Positions 25,338-34,781 of a stretch of 64,000 nt of DNA are shown piece after piece. The notes under the pieces are model-generated. The model did not search any database, was not told the origin of the DNA, and worked only from the letters and a program-made list of their open reading frames with translations. Both the position numbers and the translations under genes were made by a program. Position 1 is the first letter of the stretch. Each line of letters starts with the position of its first letter. The stretch comes from an uncultured Chromatiaceae bacterium (lineage in GTDB: Bacteria; Pseudomonadota; Gammaproteobacteria; Enterobacterales; Alteromonadaceae): contig CALJUX010000017.1 in NCBI GenBank assembly GCA_937978655.1, positions 10,954 through 74,953 of the forward strand, in the 5' to 3' direction.

Positions 25338-25652
25338 TCAGCTTTTAAAATCAATCTTCTGATGAATATTGACCCAATTTTCCGGAAATTTGCCCTGCAG
25401 CACATAAGAGAAGGCGATGAGTTCAGCGATCAGCACATAAAGCTCCGGCGGGATTTGGTCACCCAGCTCCATCCGTTGCAATAATTGGTTGAGTTGTTCG
25501 TCTTCATGGATCAGTACGCCATGTTCACGGGCCAGCGCAATAATGTCGGCGGCAAGGTCGCCGTGGCCTTTGGCGATGATTTTTGGCGCATTTTTACCGT
25601 CATAATGCAGCGCGACAGCACTTTGTGGTTTGTCGCTCATACTGTCACTCAT
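25338..25652 (-). CDS. FlhB C-terminal-domain-like protein (YlqH type)
   Basis: 104 residues. Resembles the cytoplasmic domain of FlhB/YscU after the NPTH cleavage site: AVALHYDGKNAPKIIAKG, AREHGVLIHEDEQL, LELGD-like MELGDQIPPELYVLIAELIAF. The membrane part and NPTH itself are absent. Such stand-alone tails accompany FliK-like proteins, and here the ATG overlaps the FliK-like stop (ATGA). In FlhB this domain binds FliK to switch export specificity. The role of the free domain is not clear. Confidence 0.85.
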   Translation of the reverse strand: MSDSMSDKPQSAVALHYDGKNAPKIIAKGHGDLAADIIALAREHGVLIHEDEQLNQLLQRMELGDQIPPELYVLIAELIAFSYVLQGKFPENWVNIHQKIDFKS

Positions 25653-27583
25653 ACCCGGACCTGCAACAAACTGGTACCGCGCTGATACAGATGTTCAGGG
25701 ATTTTACCAAGCTGACAGCCGGCTTCGGCGACCTGTAAGCCCTGCATGGTCAGACGGTCTTTAAACAGCGGTAAAAATTGTCCGGTATCCAGCACCGTTT
25801 TTTCATTGTCGGCGTAAAACTGCAAACTGACCTCTTTGCCAATCAGCCGGACCTGCACCAGCATTTCACCCTGGCTGCCTAAATCAAATTTCATCGTCAG
25901 CTGCCAGCAGCGTTGGCCGCTGCGGTTGTCGCTGCCATCGGCTTCGCGTTCACTGACAGCCAGCTCAGCAAAGCGGCTTTCACCGTTTTGCAGCAGCGGC
26001 AGCTGGATCAGCAGTTGCTCCGGTTTTTGCGGTTGTGCCGGGCTGGCCTGTTGCTCCAGATTGGCAATTTGCGCGCTTTGCAGCTGGCTGCTGTGGCCGG
26101 ACAGCTGGCGCAACAGCTGGGCGCTTTGGCTGCGATCGAGCTGGCCCACCAGCTGCTGCAGTTTGTCTTTTGACGGGGCGCTCTGGCGCTCGGCCGGCAA
26201 TTGCGCGCCTAATCTGCCCAGTAACAGCTGGATAGCAATGGCCAGCCCGCCAGCGGCGCTGTTGGGCTGTGCCGGTGTTTGCAGTGGGCTGAATTGCAGC
26301 GCAGCGTTGATTTGTTGCATCAGCTGTTGCTGATTTTGTAGTTTGGCGGCATCAGGATGTTGGGCGCGCAGTTCCTGCAGCACCTGCCGCACTGCAGCCG
26401 GTAAAGCCGGGCTGTCCGCCAGCACATCGGGTGAGCTTTGGCTGAGTGGCAGCCACTGCCGCCATAAATCGCGGCTGTCGGTTTGCAACTGCGCCGATGC
26501 TGCCGTCATGCCCGGCTGCACTGGCAAAAACTGAAAAGGCCGGCTGATGTCACTGACTGACAGTTTCAGCTGGCGGGATTCAGCCTGGGGGATTAATTCC
26601 AGCTGGATCTGCTGCGCTGCCGGTTGTTTTAACTGCCACTGCCAGCTTTGAACACTGTGGGCCGGCCCCTGAACTTTCGCCTGCGCTAACCACTGTTTCA
26701 CGTCGCTGCCGAGCTGTTCTGGCCAGCTCGCTTTAGCTAACTGCGGTAATAACTGTTGGACAATCGCCGGTTTTAACAGTGCTACGCTATGGCTGACTGG
26801 CGTCTCTCGGGGTTGCAAAGGCACAGTCGCGGGGCCATCCGCCGGGCCGGTCTGGGGTTTTGTGCCTGCGCTTTGACGCTGCGGTTCTGCCTGTAAGCTG
26901 ATTTTGAGCTGGCCCTGTTCAGCGCTCAGCTGCAACCGGCCCGGCTGTAATTGTTGCTCTGGCCAATGTTTCGCCTCCGGCAACGCTGCGAGATCAATGC
27001 GTAGCAGCTGGCCCTGGCCGAGTTGGATCTGTAACTGCTGACCCAGGCGCGATAACTGTACCGGCCATTGCAGGCTCAGCGGGTCTGCCCGGCCGCCAGT
27101 TTGTTGCTGCGCCTGCACACTAAAATGTTGTTGTGGGCCGGGCGCCGGTTGCTGCAGCAACTGCAGCAACTGCGAGGCCTGCAATGGAATAGTCAGCGTT
27201 TTGCCGGCCAGACGTACTGTCAGCTGGATTTGCTCAGTGCCCAGTGGCTGTAATTGCACAAAAACTTTGGTTTCCACCGCTTTGCCAGTGGCCGGGTTGC
27301 TGCCGGCCTGGGTCTGGTTATCAGCACTGTTTTGCGCTGCTGCTGTGTTGGGCGTCGCAGCTGCTATCAGTTGCTGCGCTGTCTGCAGAATTTGTTGCGC
27401 CGTATTGGTGGGCAGTGCCACTTGCAACGGCCCTTGTGGTGTCTGAATGCTGAGGCGGGCGTCCTGGTCGCGGCCGATTTGTAGCAGAGCCTGATACAGC
27501 TGCGACGAGTCCAGCTTCAGGCTTTGCTCAATTTTTGCACCACTGCCAATTTGCAGCAGACTGTCGATATTGATCTGGTTCAT
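25649..27583 (-). CDS. FliK-like hook-length-control family protein
   Basis: 644 residues, very rich in Gln, Leu and Ala over the first 500 residues, with no signal peptide. The last 110 resemble the Flg_hook domain of FliK: the end reads LTMKFDLGSQGEMLVQVRLIGKEVSLQFYAD in two strands, then FKDRLTMQGLQV. FliK measures hook length and triggers the FlhB switch; this copy lies away from any flagellar gene and is paired with a free FlhB tail, next to the ccm operon. The long low-complexity region makes finer assignment uncertain. Confidence 0.78.
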   Translation of the reverse strand: MNQINIDSLLQIGSGAKIEQSLKLDSSQLYQALLQIGRDQDARLSIQTPQGPLQVALPTNTAQQILQTAQQLIAAATPNTAAAQNSADNQTQAGSNPATGKAVETKVFVQLQPLGTEQIQLTVRLAGKTLTIPLQASQLLQLLQQPAPGPQQHFSVQAQQQTGGRADPLSLQWPVQLSRLGQQLQIQLGQGQLLRIDLAALPEAKHWPEQQLQPGRLQLSAEQGQLKISLQAEPQRQSAGTKPQTGPADGPATVPLQPRETPVSHSVALLKPAIVQQLLPQLAKASWPEQLGSDVKQWLAQAKVQGPAHSVQSWQWQLKQPAAQQIQLELIPQAESRQLKLSVSDISRPFQFLPVQPGMTAASAQLQTDSRDLWRQWLPLSQSSPDVLADSPALPAAVRQVLQELRAQHPDAAKLQNQQQLMQQINAALQFSPLQTPAQPNSAAGGLAIAIQLLLGRLGAQLPAERQSAPSKDKLQQLVGQLDRSQSAQLLRQLSGHSSQLQSAQIANLEQQASPAQPQKPEQLLIQLPLLQNGESRFAELAVSEREADGSDNRSGQRCWQLTMKFDLGSQGEMLVQVRLIGKEVSLQFYADNEKTVLDTGQFLPLFKDRLTMQGLQVAEAGCQLGKIPEHLYQRGTSLLQVRV

Positions 27584-27689
27584 ATTTCAGGCGCTTAGCC
27601 TGTCCGGATGGTGAACGCACATTCGTATTCTAACGCCAATATGCTAATATGCCCGCGTTTTTTTCCGTGGCCACAGGTCGTTTTTGCTG

Positions 27690-28310
27690 ATGTTATTGTC
27701 CGCTCACCAGTTAAGTTGCGTCCGTCAGGATCGAGTGCTGTTTGAACAGCTCGATTTGCAGTTGCATGCCGGCGAAGTGCTGCAAATCGCCGGCAAAAAT
27801 GGCGCGGGCAAAAGCTCATTATTGCGCCTGCTGGCCGGTCTGGCTGAGCCGGATGATGGCGACATTCGCTACCAGCAGGTACCGCTGTTGCAAAGTGCCG
27901 ATGATTATGCCGAAAACCTGTGTTTTATCGGTCATCTGGCCGGCGTACAGCCACAGCTCACCGCACTGGAAAATCTGGCCTTCTGGCGCGCCTGTTTTGC
28001 GCTAACACCGGCCGATGACTGGGCTTTGTTGGCGCAGCTTGGCCTTGCTGGCCTCGAAGATATTCCTTGTCAGCAATTATCCGCTGGCCAACAACGCCGG
28101 GTGTCATTGGCCCGGCTGTGGTTGACCACAGCACAGATCTGGATTTTAGATGAGCCCTTTACCGCGCTGGATCAAAGCGCCATCGCGGCACTGACCAGGC
28201 GTATCGCAACGCACTGTGAAACGGGCGGCGCTGTGCTGTTGACCTCACACCAGCCGGTGCAGGTTCCCGGGCATCCGGTGCGCCAATTTATGCTGGAGTA
28301 TCGCTGGTAA
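27690..28310 (+). CDS. ccmA: Heme export ABC transporter ATP-binding protein CcmA
   Basis: 206 residues from the ATG at 27690. The ATPase has Walker A GKNGAGKSS, signature LSAGQQRRVSLAR, Walker B IWILDEPFTALD and switch His in TSHQP. In System I cytochrome c maturation, CcmAB with CcmCD loads and releases heme on CcmE. It overlaps ccmB by one base (TAATG). First gene of an unbroken ccmABCDEFGHI run. Confidence 0.96.
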   Translation: MLLSAHQLSCVRQDRVLFEQLDLQLHAGEVLQIAGKNGAGKSSLLRLLAGLAEPDDGDIRYQQVPLLQSADDYAENLCFIGHLAGVQPQLTALENLAFWRACFALTPADDWALLAQLGLAGLEDIPCQQLSAGQQRRVSLARLWLTTAQIWILDEPFTALDQSAIAALTRRIATHCETGGAVLLTSHQPVQVPGHPVRQFMLEYRW

Positions 28311-28984
28311 TGAGTCATGTTGCGGTGTTTGCTGCCACGTTCAGACGTGAAATAAAACTCTTGGCCCGGCAAAAAGCAGACTGGGTCAACCCTTTGTTAT
28401 TCTTCATTATTATCCTGACTTTGTTCCCGCTTGGTGTCGGCGCCAAACCAAATTTATTGCGGGAAATTGCGCCTGGTGTGATTTGGATAGCCGCGCTGTT
28501 GTCGGTGTTATTAGGCGCCGAACGCCAGTTCCGCCAGGATCACCGCGACGGCGTGTTAGAACAATTAGTCGCCGCGCGCTCGCCATTGTTGGGGTATAGC
28601 CTGGCGAAAATCGCCGCTGGCTGGCTCGGCAGCGGCTTGCCGTTGATTTTGGTGTCGCCGTTGCTGGCGCTGTTTCTCGGGTTGTCGGCGGAGGCTTTAA
28701 CCGCAGTAGTGCTGACTTTATTGCTTGGCACGCCGCTATTGAGCCTGCTGTCGGCGCTGGGCGCAGCGCTGACTTTATCCGCCGACAAAGGCGGGATTTT
28801 ATTGGCACTGATTATTCTGCCTCTGTATATTCCGTTACTGATTTTCGCCAGCGCTGCGGTGGAACAGGCCAGTTTTGGCCTGAACTATCAGGCGCAGCTG
28901 GCCGTATTGGCGGCGATGTTATGTGTGGCACTGGCGCTTGTACCTATAGCGGTACAAAAAGCATTAAAACTGAATGTGGGGTGA
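28310..28984 (+). CDS. ccmB: Heme exporter membrane subunit CcmB
   Basis: 224 residues with six hydrophobic segments. Typical opening FRREIKLLARQKADWVNPLLFF and the GVIWIAALLSVLLGAERQFRQDHRDG region match CcmB. It forms the permease of the CcmAB ABC complex. Start coupled to ccmA; the stop is one base before the ccmC ATG. Confidence 0.95.
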   Translation: MSHVAVFAATFRREIKLLARQKADWVNPLLFFIIILTLFPLGVGAKPNLLREIAPGVIWIAALLSVLLGAERQFRQDHRDGVLEQLVAARSPLLGYSLAKIAAGWLGSGLPLILVSPLLALFLGLSAEALTAVVLTLLLGTPLLSLLSALGAALTLSADKGGILLALIILPLYIPLLIFASAAVEQASFGLNYQAQLAVLAAMLCVALALVPIAVQKALKLNVG

Positions 28985-28985
28985 T

Positions 28986-29738
28986 ATGTTTAAGTGGCTT
29001 GATCCATATGCAAAACCACAGGTGTTATTCGATACCTTGCTTTGGTGGCAACGTTGGCTGATGCCGCTGGCTATTGTGGTGTTACTGCTTGGTACTATTT
29101 GGGGCCTTGGCTTTACACCGGCGGATTACCAGCAAGGTGACTCTTACCGTATTATTCATGTGCATGTGCCGGCCGCTATCTGGTCGATGGGCGTGTATGC
29201 CTGGATGGCGATTGCGGCTTTTATCGCGCTGGTCTGGCAGGTGAAAACCGCGCAGTGGGCCATTGGTGCTATGGCGCCTATTGGTGCTGTGTATACGCTG
29301 ATTGCGCTGTTTACCGGCGCCGCCTGGGGCAAACCGATGTGGGGCACCTGGTGGGTCTGGGACGCGCGCTTAACTTCCGAATTAATCCTGTTATTCCTGT
29401 TTTTAGGCGTGATGGCGCTGCAAAACGCCTTTGCTGACCGCCAGACCGGTGACAAAGCCGCCTCGGTGTTGGCGGTAGTCGGCGTGGTCAACCTGCCGAT
29501 CATTCACTATTCAGTGGAATGGTGGAATACGCTGCATCAGGGTGCCACTATTACCAAATTTGCCAAGCCGTCGATGGACCCGTCGATGCTCTGGCCGCTG
29601 CTGATTTGTATTCTGGGTTTTGCGCTGTTGTTTGGCGCTTTCACCTGTTTGCGGCTTCGCACTGCGATTTTACAGCATGAAGCGCACCGGCCCTGGGTAC
29701 GGCACTATGTACAGGAGCAGCACAATGCCGCAGTTTAA
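28986..29738 (+). CDS. ccmC: Heme-handling protein CcmC
   Basis: 250 residues from the ATG at 28986; an in-frame ATG at 28974 would add four residues and overlap ccmB. Six membrane segments and the tryptophan-rich WWD domain (WGKPMWGTWWVWDARLT) are intact, with conserved heme-ligating histidines in HVPAAIWSMG and HYSVEWWNTLHQG. CcmC attaches heme to CcmE. It overlaps ccmD by 14 bases. Confidence 0.96.
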   Translation: MFKWLDPYAKPQVLFDTLLWWQRWLMPLAIVVLLLGTIWGLGFTPADYQQGDSYRIIHVHVPAAIWSMGVYAWMAIAAFIALVWQVKTAQWAIGAMAPIGAVYTLIALFTGAAWGKPMWGTWWVWDARLTSELILLFLFLGVMALQNAFADRQTGDKAASVLAVVGVVNLPIIHYSVEWWNTLHQGATITKFAKPSMDPSMLWPLLICILGFALLFGAFTCLRLRTAILQHEAHRPWVRHYVQEQHNAAV

Positions 29739-29934
29739 TTTTGCCTCCTTTGCCGATTTTCTGGCGATGGGCGGTTATGGCTTTTTTGTCTGGTTGTCGT
29801 TTGGTGGCAGTGTTGCCGTACTGCTGGCACTTGGCTTTTACAGTAAACGTCAGCAACAACAGTTTATTCAGCAACAGGCCAGTCGCGCCGCCCGTGAAGA
29901 CCGGGTGCGCCAGCATGCGCAGGAGCAACAATGA
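29725..29934 (+). CDS. ccmD: Small membrane protein CcmD
   Basis: 69 residues from the ATG at 29725 (AGGAG upstream). One membrane segment preceded by the family's FLAMGGYGFFVWLS motif, then a charged Gln/Arg tail. CcmD stabilises the CcmC-CcmE complex and helps release holo-CcmE. The stop overlaps the ccmE ATG (ATGA). Confidence 0.93.
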   Translation: MPQFNFASFADFLAMGGYGFFVWLSFGGSVAVLLALGFYSKRQQQQFIQQQASRAAREDRVRQHAQEQQ

Positions 29935-30413
29935 ATCCACGTCGTAAACAGCGGCTGATTGCGGTCAGCGGCATTCTGGTGTTATTAAGCGGTGGCGTTG
30001 GCGCCATGTTGTATGCGCTCAATGAAAACGTTGATTTGTTTTATACGCCGTCCCAATTGATTGATGGTCTTGGCGAAGACAAGAAAAAGCCGGTGGTGGG
30101 GCAGCGCCTGCGCATCGGTGGCATGGTGGTCAAAGGCTCAGTGCGCCGCGACGAACACAGCCTCAAAGTCAGCTTCGACCTGGTCGACACCGGGCCTATT
30201 GTGACTGTGCATTACGATGGCATTTTGCCGGACTTATTCCGCGAGGGGCAGGGCATAGTGGCACAAGGCACCTTGCTGGATGCCACCAACATTCAGGCCA
30301 CTGAAGTGCTGGCCAAACATGACGAAAACTATATGCCGCCCGAAGTTGCAGAGGCCGTCAAAGGCATCAAACACGTGGCACCGAAACAAACTTACCCGGC
30401 AGGTACGCCCTGA
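29931..30413 (+). CDS. ccmE: Heme chaperone CcmE
   Basis: 160 residues. An N-terminal anchor (about 9-29) is followed by an OB-fold periplasmic domain. The heme-binding histidine is His130 in LAKHDENYMPPE, the diagnostic motif, with the nearby Tyr also present. CcmE carries heme covalently from CcmC to CcmF. It overlaps ccmF by one base. Confidence 0.97.
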   Translation: MNPRRKQRLIAVSGILVLLSGGVGAMLYALNENVDLFYTPSQLIDGLGEDKKKPVVGQRLRIGGMVVKGSVRRDEHSLKVSFDLVDTGPIVTVHYDGILPDLFREGQGIVAQGTLLDATNIQATEVLAKHDENYMPPEVAEAVKGIKHVAPKQTYPAGTP

Positions 30414-32383
30414 TGATTGCAGAAGTCGGACACCTCGCGCTTTGTTTTGCCCTGGCCTTATCGCTTATTTTGGCCCTGTTTCCGCTCTATGGCAGTTATA
30501 AAGGTGCTGCCGGCCCGGTGTTATTAGCCCGCCCGACGGCCATTTTGTTGTTTCTGCTGACCGCAGTGTCGTTCGCCGCACTCTGTTATGCCTTTTGGAT
30601 CAACGACTTCACCGTGGCTTATGTCGCCAATAACTCCAACAGCATGTTGCCCTGGTATTACCGCTTAACGGCGGTTTGGGGCTCACATGAAGGCTCGATG
30701 TTGTTATGGGTGTTGATGTTGTCCGGCTGGACTGCTGCTGTCGCGTTGTTGTCTAACAGCCTGCCGTTGATTTTGCAGGGCCGGATCTTAGGTGTGTTGG
30801 GTACCGTCAATCTGGGGTTTTATGCCTTTGTGCTGTTGATGTCGAACCCTTTCGAGCGCACCTTGCCATTTTTCCCGGTCGATGGTCGTGACCTCAATCC
30901 GCTGTTGCAGGATTTTGGCATGATCATCCATCCGCCGCTGTTATATATGGGCTACGTCGGCTTTGCTGTGTCTTTTGCTTTTGCTATCGCAGCATTGCTT
31001 GGCGGGCGCTTTGACGCCAACTGGGCGCGCTGGGCCAGGCCCTGGACTTTAGCTGCCTGGTTGTTTTTAACGCTTGGCATCATGCTTGGCAGCTGGTGGG
31101 CTTATAACGAATTAGGCTGGGGCGGCTGGTGGTTCTGGGACCCGGTAGAAAATGCCTCCCTGATGCCTTGGTTAGTCGGCACGGCGTTAATCCACTCACT
31201 GGCGGTCACCGAAAAACGCGGCACTTTTAAATCCTGGACTGTGCTTTTAGCCATTGCGGCGTTTTCACTAAGCCTGCTCGGCGCATTTTTAGTGCGCTCC
31301 GGTGTGTTAGTGTCAGTGCATGCTTTTGCCACAGATCCAAGCCGCGGTTTGTTCCTGCTGGCGTTTTTGCTGGTGGTCGTTGGCGGTTCTTTGCTGCTGT
31401 ATGGCCTGCGCATGCATGCGGTGCGCTCGCAGGCGCGTTATCAGCTGTTTTCACGTGAAGTGTTGTTGTGGGGCAATAACATTTTCCTGCTGACCGCCAC
31501 GCTGGTGGTGTTTCTCGGCACTTTATATCCGCTGTTTCACAAAGAGCTGGGGCTGGGTTCTATCTCGATTGGCGAGCCGTTTTTTAACTCGATTTTCCAG
31601 TATCTGGCGGTCCCTTTTGCGTTGCTATTGGGCCTCGCGCCTTGGGTGCGTTGGAAACAACAGCAATGGCAACCACTGTTAAAGCCGCTGGGTTTGTGGT
31701 TGGTCGGCGCTTTAGTGCTGGCGGTGGGTGTGCTTAGCATGTACCAGAGCCCGGCCGCCAATCTGGCGCTGCTTGGCCTGTTATTGGGTGCCTGGGTGAC
31801 GATGGCGACTATTGGCGAAATTCAGCAAAAAGCCGCCCAGCTTGGTGGTGTGCCCGGTTTGTTTAAACTGCAGGCCAGCCACTGGGGCATGGTGCTTGGG
31901 CATTTAGGTTTTGCCATGTTGGTGGTCGGTATTGCGATGACCAAAACCTTCAGCGTCGAAAAAGACGTGCGAATGAAAATTGGCGACAGCGTCGAACTCA
32001 ACGGCTACACCTTTTTGCTCAGTGAAGTTTATGCGTTAAACGGCCCGAATTACGGCGGCCAGGCGGCAGAGCTGGAAGTCTTCCAGCACGGTGAAAAAGT
32101 CACTCACCTGCATGCCGAGAAACGTTTTTATCCGGTGACACGTGCGGTGATGACCGAAGCGGCCGTGCACGCGCGCTTAAGCCGCGATTTGTATGTGGCA
32201 CTTGGTGAAGAATTATCCGGCCCATCCTGGGCGCTGCGGGTTTATGTCAAACCTTATGTGCGCTGGATTTGGCTTGGTGCGATTTTAATGGCGTTGGGTG
32301 GTTTGGTGTCGCTGTCGGATAAACGCTACCGGCGTAAAGCCAGCGGCGTGAACGCAGAAACAGGAGCGCAAGCCCATGCGTAA
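30413..32383 (+). CDS. ccmF: Cytochrome c heme lyase subunit CcmF
   Basis: 656 residues, about 14-15 membrane segments. The WWD domain reads ELGWGGWWFWDPVENASLMPWL, and the P-His segments are present (SHEGSMLLWV, HPPLLYMGYVG, HSLAVTEKRGTFKSW). CcmF reduces and transfers heme from CcmE to apocytochrome together with CcmH/I. It overlaps ccmG by eight bases. Confidence 0.97.
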   Translation: MIAEVGHLALCFALALSLILALFPLYGSYKGAAGPVLLARPTAILLFLLTAVSFAALCYAFWINDFTVAYVANNSNSMLPWYYRLTAVWGSHEGSMLLWVLMLSGWTAAVALLSNSLPLILQGRILGVLGTVNLGFYAFVLLMSNPFERTLPFFPVDGRDLNPLLQDFGMIIHPPLLYMGYVGFAVSFAFAIAALLGGRFDANWARWARPWTLAAWLFLTLGIMLGSWWAYNELGWGGWWFWDPVENASLMPWLVGTALIHSLAVTEKRGTFKSWTVLLAIAAFSLSLLGAFLVRSGVLVSVHAFATDPSRGLFLLAFLLVVVGGSLLLYGLRMHAVRSQARYQLFSREVLLWGNNIFLLTATLVVFLGTLYPLFHKELGLGSISIGEPFFNSIFQYLAVPFALLLGLAPWVRWKQQQWQPLLKPLGLWLVGALVLAVGVLSMYQSPAANLALLGLLLGAWVTMATIGEIQQKAAQLGGVPGLFKLQASHWGMVLGHLGFAMLVVGIAMTKTFSVEKDVRMKIGDSVELNGYTFLLSEVYALNGPNYGGQAAELEVFQHGEKVTHLHAEKRFYPVTRAVMTEAAVHARLSRDLYVALGEELSGPSWALRVYVKPYVRWIWLGAILMALGGLVSLSDKRYRRKASGVNAETGAQAHA

Positions 32384-32960
32384 AGCGTTGTTTTATGTGC
32401 CTTTGGCTGCTTTTCTGGCGCTGTCGTTGTTTTTACTGAGCGGCTTGTTTTCTGACCCGCGCGATCATGGCTCAGCGCTGATTGAAAAGCCGCTGCCGGC
32501 CTTTAGTTTGCCGGACCTGCAGCAACCGGCGCGGTTAGTGACTGCTGCTGATTTAAAAGGCGAAGTGACGCTGCTGAATGTTTGGGGTTTGTGGTGTCCA
32601 ACCTGTAATGCTGAGCTTGGTTTTTTAACCGAGTTACGCCAGCAAGGCGTACGTATTGTCGGGCTTTATTATGTACAGCCAGTCGACGCCAGTTTTGGCG
32701 ATACTTTTGATATCAACCAATTACGTCTGGACGTGCAGGACAAACTGACCGAGCAGGGCGACCCGTATTTAATGAATATCGTCGATGAAAAACGCTCGCT
32801 GATTTTTGATTTAGGCGTCACCGGCGCCCCTGAAACCTTTTTAATTGACCGTAACGGCGTGATCCGCCATCACCATGTCGGCGATATTAACCCACAGAAC
32901 TGGCCAAAAATTCAGCAGCTGTATCAGCAATTACAACAAGGAGGCAGCGATGCGCCTTAA
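32376..32960 (+). CDS. ccmG: Thiol:disulfide oxidoreductase CcmG (DsbE)
   Basis: 194 residues. An N-terminal anchor holds a thioredoxin-fold domain in the periplasm. The active site is WGLWCPTC and the cis-Pro region GVTGAPETFLID, both typical of CcmG. It keeps the apocytochrome CXXCH cysteines reduced for heme attachment. Starts inside ccmF; its end overlaps ccmH. Confidence 0.96.
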   Translation: MRKALFYVPLAAFLALSLFLLSGLFSDPRDHGSALIEKPLPAFSLPDLQQPARLVTAADLKGEVTLLNVWGLWCPTCNAELGFLTELRQQGVRIVGLYYVQPVDASFGDTFDINQLRLDVQDKLTEQGDPYLMNIVDEKRSLIFDLGVTGAPETFLIDRNGVIRHHHVGDINPQNWPKIQQLYQQLQQGGSDAP

Positions 32961-33447
32961 GATGTTGTGCCTGCCGGCGCTGCTGCTGATGCTGCAGGCT
33001 GGCGCCACCGAAGACTTGCTGCAATTTGAATCCGCTGAACAACAGCAGTTGTATCGCCAGCTGACGGCTGAGCTGCGTTGCCCAAAATGTCAGAACCAGA
33101 ATATCGCTGATTCCAATGCAGTAGTGGCCGTGGATATGCGCAATAAAACGCTGGAGCTGGTGCGTCAGGGTCAAAACCACGACCAGGTCATCGACTACAT
33201 GAAACAGCGCTACGGCGATTTTGTGCATTATCAGCCGCCGTTTCAGCTCAGTACGGTCTGGCTGTGGTTATTGCCGCTGTTGGCGGTGTTGACGTTAGGT
33301 TTTACGGTATTTCGTCGCAGCAAGGCCAGCCAGACCACCGCTGTGGATGATCGCGCTGAGCCGGAAGATCTCAGTGACGTCGCTGCGCAGTTGCAGGCGA
33401 TGATCGACGAAGCCAGCGCAAAAGCGCGACATAAGCCTGAGGAGTAA
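32950..33447 (+). CDS. ccmH: Cytochrome c maturation protein CcmH (N-terminal CcmL type)
   Basis: 165 residues from the ATG at 32950 (AAGGAGG upstream), overlapping ccmG by 11 bases. Signal peptide, then the redox motif LRCPKCQNQNIADSNA, then a membrane segment near residue 105 and an acidic tail. It corresponds to the N-terminal half of E. coli CcmH; the TPR half is the separate ccmI. Confidence 0.95.
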   Translation: MRLKMLCLPALLLMLQAGATEDLLQFESAEQQQLYRQLTAELRCPKCQNQNIADSNAVVAVDMRNKTLELVRQGQNHDQVIDYMKQRYGDFVHYQPPFQLSTVWLWLLPLLAVLTLGFTVFRRSKASQTTAVDDRAEPEDLSDVAAQLQAMIDEASAKARHKPEE

Positions 33448-33453
33448 CAGCGC

Positions 33454-34659
33454 ATGTTGATGAATTTGGCCATAGTGGCCGCCGTGTTATTGCTGGTGTC
33501 GGCGCTGATGTTATGTTGGCCACGCAAGGTGAAAGCCGGGCAACAACTGGATCGTAAGAGCCTGTTTGCTGAGAAGCTGGCGTTATTGGGCGATGCCCGT
33601 GCGCTTGGTGAATTGTCCGACGCTGATTTTGCCGTTGCGGCGGCAGAGCTGAAAACGCAGTTTCTGGCGCCATTGCCAGATCACCAGCAACTGCAGGGTC
33701 AATCGGTACGCAGCGGTATTTTGGCGTTGGTGTTATTGGTCGTGCTGAGCGCGGCAATCTATGGCATGACCGGCCAGTATCGTGAGTTGGCGCACTGGCA
33801 ACAGGCACAGGACAATCTGGCCGGTTTTGGTGAGCGGGCTTTGCTGGGCAAAGGTGCGCCGCTGTCAGACGATGAACTGCAGCAATTTGCCTTAGCGCTG
33901 CGGACTAAACTGGCTAACAGCGGCGATGATGCTGTCGCCTGGTTTGTGTTAGGCCGGATTTGGTTCAGTCAGGGGCAGCTGCCAGAATCCATCGAAGCCT
34001 TTGAAAAAGCCTTAAGCTTGACTCCGGAGCGGGTCAATCTGCTGATCAGTTACGCGCAGGCGCTGCTGGTGGAAGGCTCAGAAGAGAGCGTGAAAAAAGC
34101 GGCGAAAAGTCTCGGCGCTGTGCTTAGCAAAGACGCGGCCAATGTCGATGCCTTGTCGATGCTGGCTTTAATCGCGCAGCAACGCGGCGATGTCAAAGAA
34201 GCTCAGGCGGCCTGGGAAGTGCTGCTGGCACAACTGCCCAAAGACGACCCGCGTTATGCGCAGGTGCAACAGCAACTGGCTGCGCTGACCCCTCAACCGG
34301 CGCAATCAGACACAGCGGCGCCTTCTGGGCCGGCGTTTAATGTCACCCTGACCATTCCGCAAGCCGTGGCGGATGCCAATCCCGGCGCCACTTTGTTTGT
34401 GTTTGCCCGCGCTACAGCCGGTATGCCGTTACCGGTGGCGGTACAAAAACTGCCGGTGCAGGCCGGTACCATGCAAATTCGGCTGGATAACAGCCACAGT
34501 ATGCAAAGTGGTTGGAACTTATCGGCCGTGCAGGCCATCACAGTCGGGGCGAGACTGAGCCGCAGTGGTTCAGCGACGCCGGACCCTACTGATCTGCAGA
34601 TAAAATCGGCTGAACTGACAGTAAAAAATGCTGAACAAAGCGTCGAGCTGAGTTTTTAA
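33454..34659 (+). CDS. ccmI: Cytochrome c maturation TPR protein CcmI
   Basis: 401 residues. Two N-terminal membrane segments (about 3-22 and 88-105) flank a cytoplasmic loop; then TPR repeats (AWFVLGRIWFSQGQLPESIEAFEKAL and the following helices, about 165-265), then a beta-rich periplasmic C-terminus. CcmI binds apocytochrome C-termini and presents them to CcmF/H. Six bases separate it from ccmH. Last gene of the ccm operon. Confidence 0.93.
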   Translation: MLMNLAIVAAVLLLVSALMLCWPRKVKAGQQLDRKSLFAEKLALLGDARALGELSDADFAVAAAELKTQFLAPLPDHQQLQGQSVRSGILALVLLVVLSAAIYGMTGQYRELAHWQQAQDNLAGFGERALLGKGAPLSDDELQQFALALRTKLANSGDDAVAWFVLGRIWFSQGQLPESIEAFEKALSLTPERVNLLISYAQALLVEGSEESVKKAAKSLGAVLSKDAANVDALSMLALIAQQRGDVKEAQAAWEVLLAQLPKDDPRYAQVQQQLAALTPQPAQSDTAAPSGPAFNVTLTIPQAVADANPGATLFVFARATAGMPLPVAVQKLPVQAGTMQIRLDNSHSMQSGWNLSAVQAITVGARLSRSGSATPDPTDLQIKSAELTVKNAEQSVELSF

Positions 34660-34738
34660 CCGGCCTGCGCTTGGCAAATATGCGGTAAAAAGCGCAGAAA
34701 AAATCGCGCAGACAGTGATCCGCGATGATGTGGCGCGG

Positions 34739-34744
34739 TATAAT
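34739..34744 (+). promoter_or_regulatory. -10 box before mlaA
   Basis: A perfect TATAAT lies 38 bases before the mlaA ATG. The -35 region at 18 bases (GTGATC) is weak. It suggests mlaA has its own promoter in addition to read-through from ccm. Confidence 0.5.
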
Positions 34745-34781
34745 CCCGCGCCTTTTTAACTTTATTGCAACAGGACGCAGA

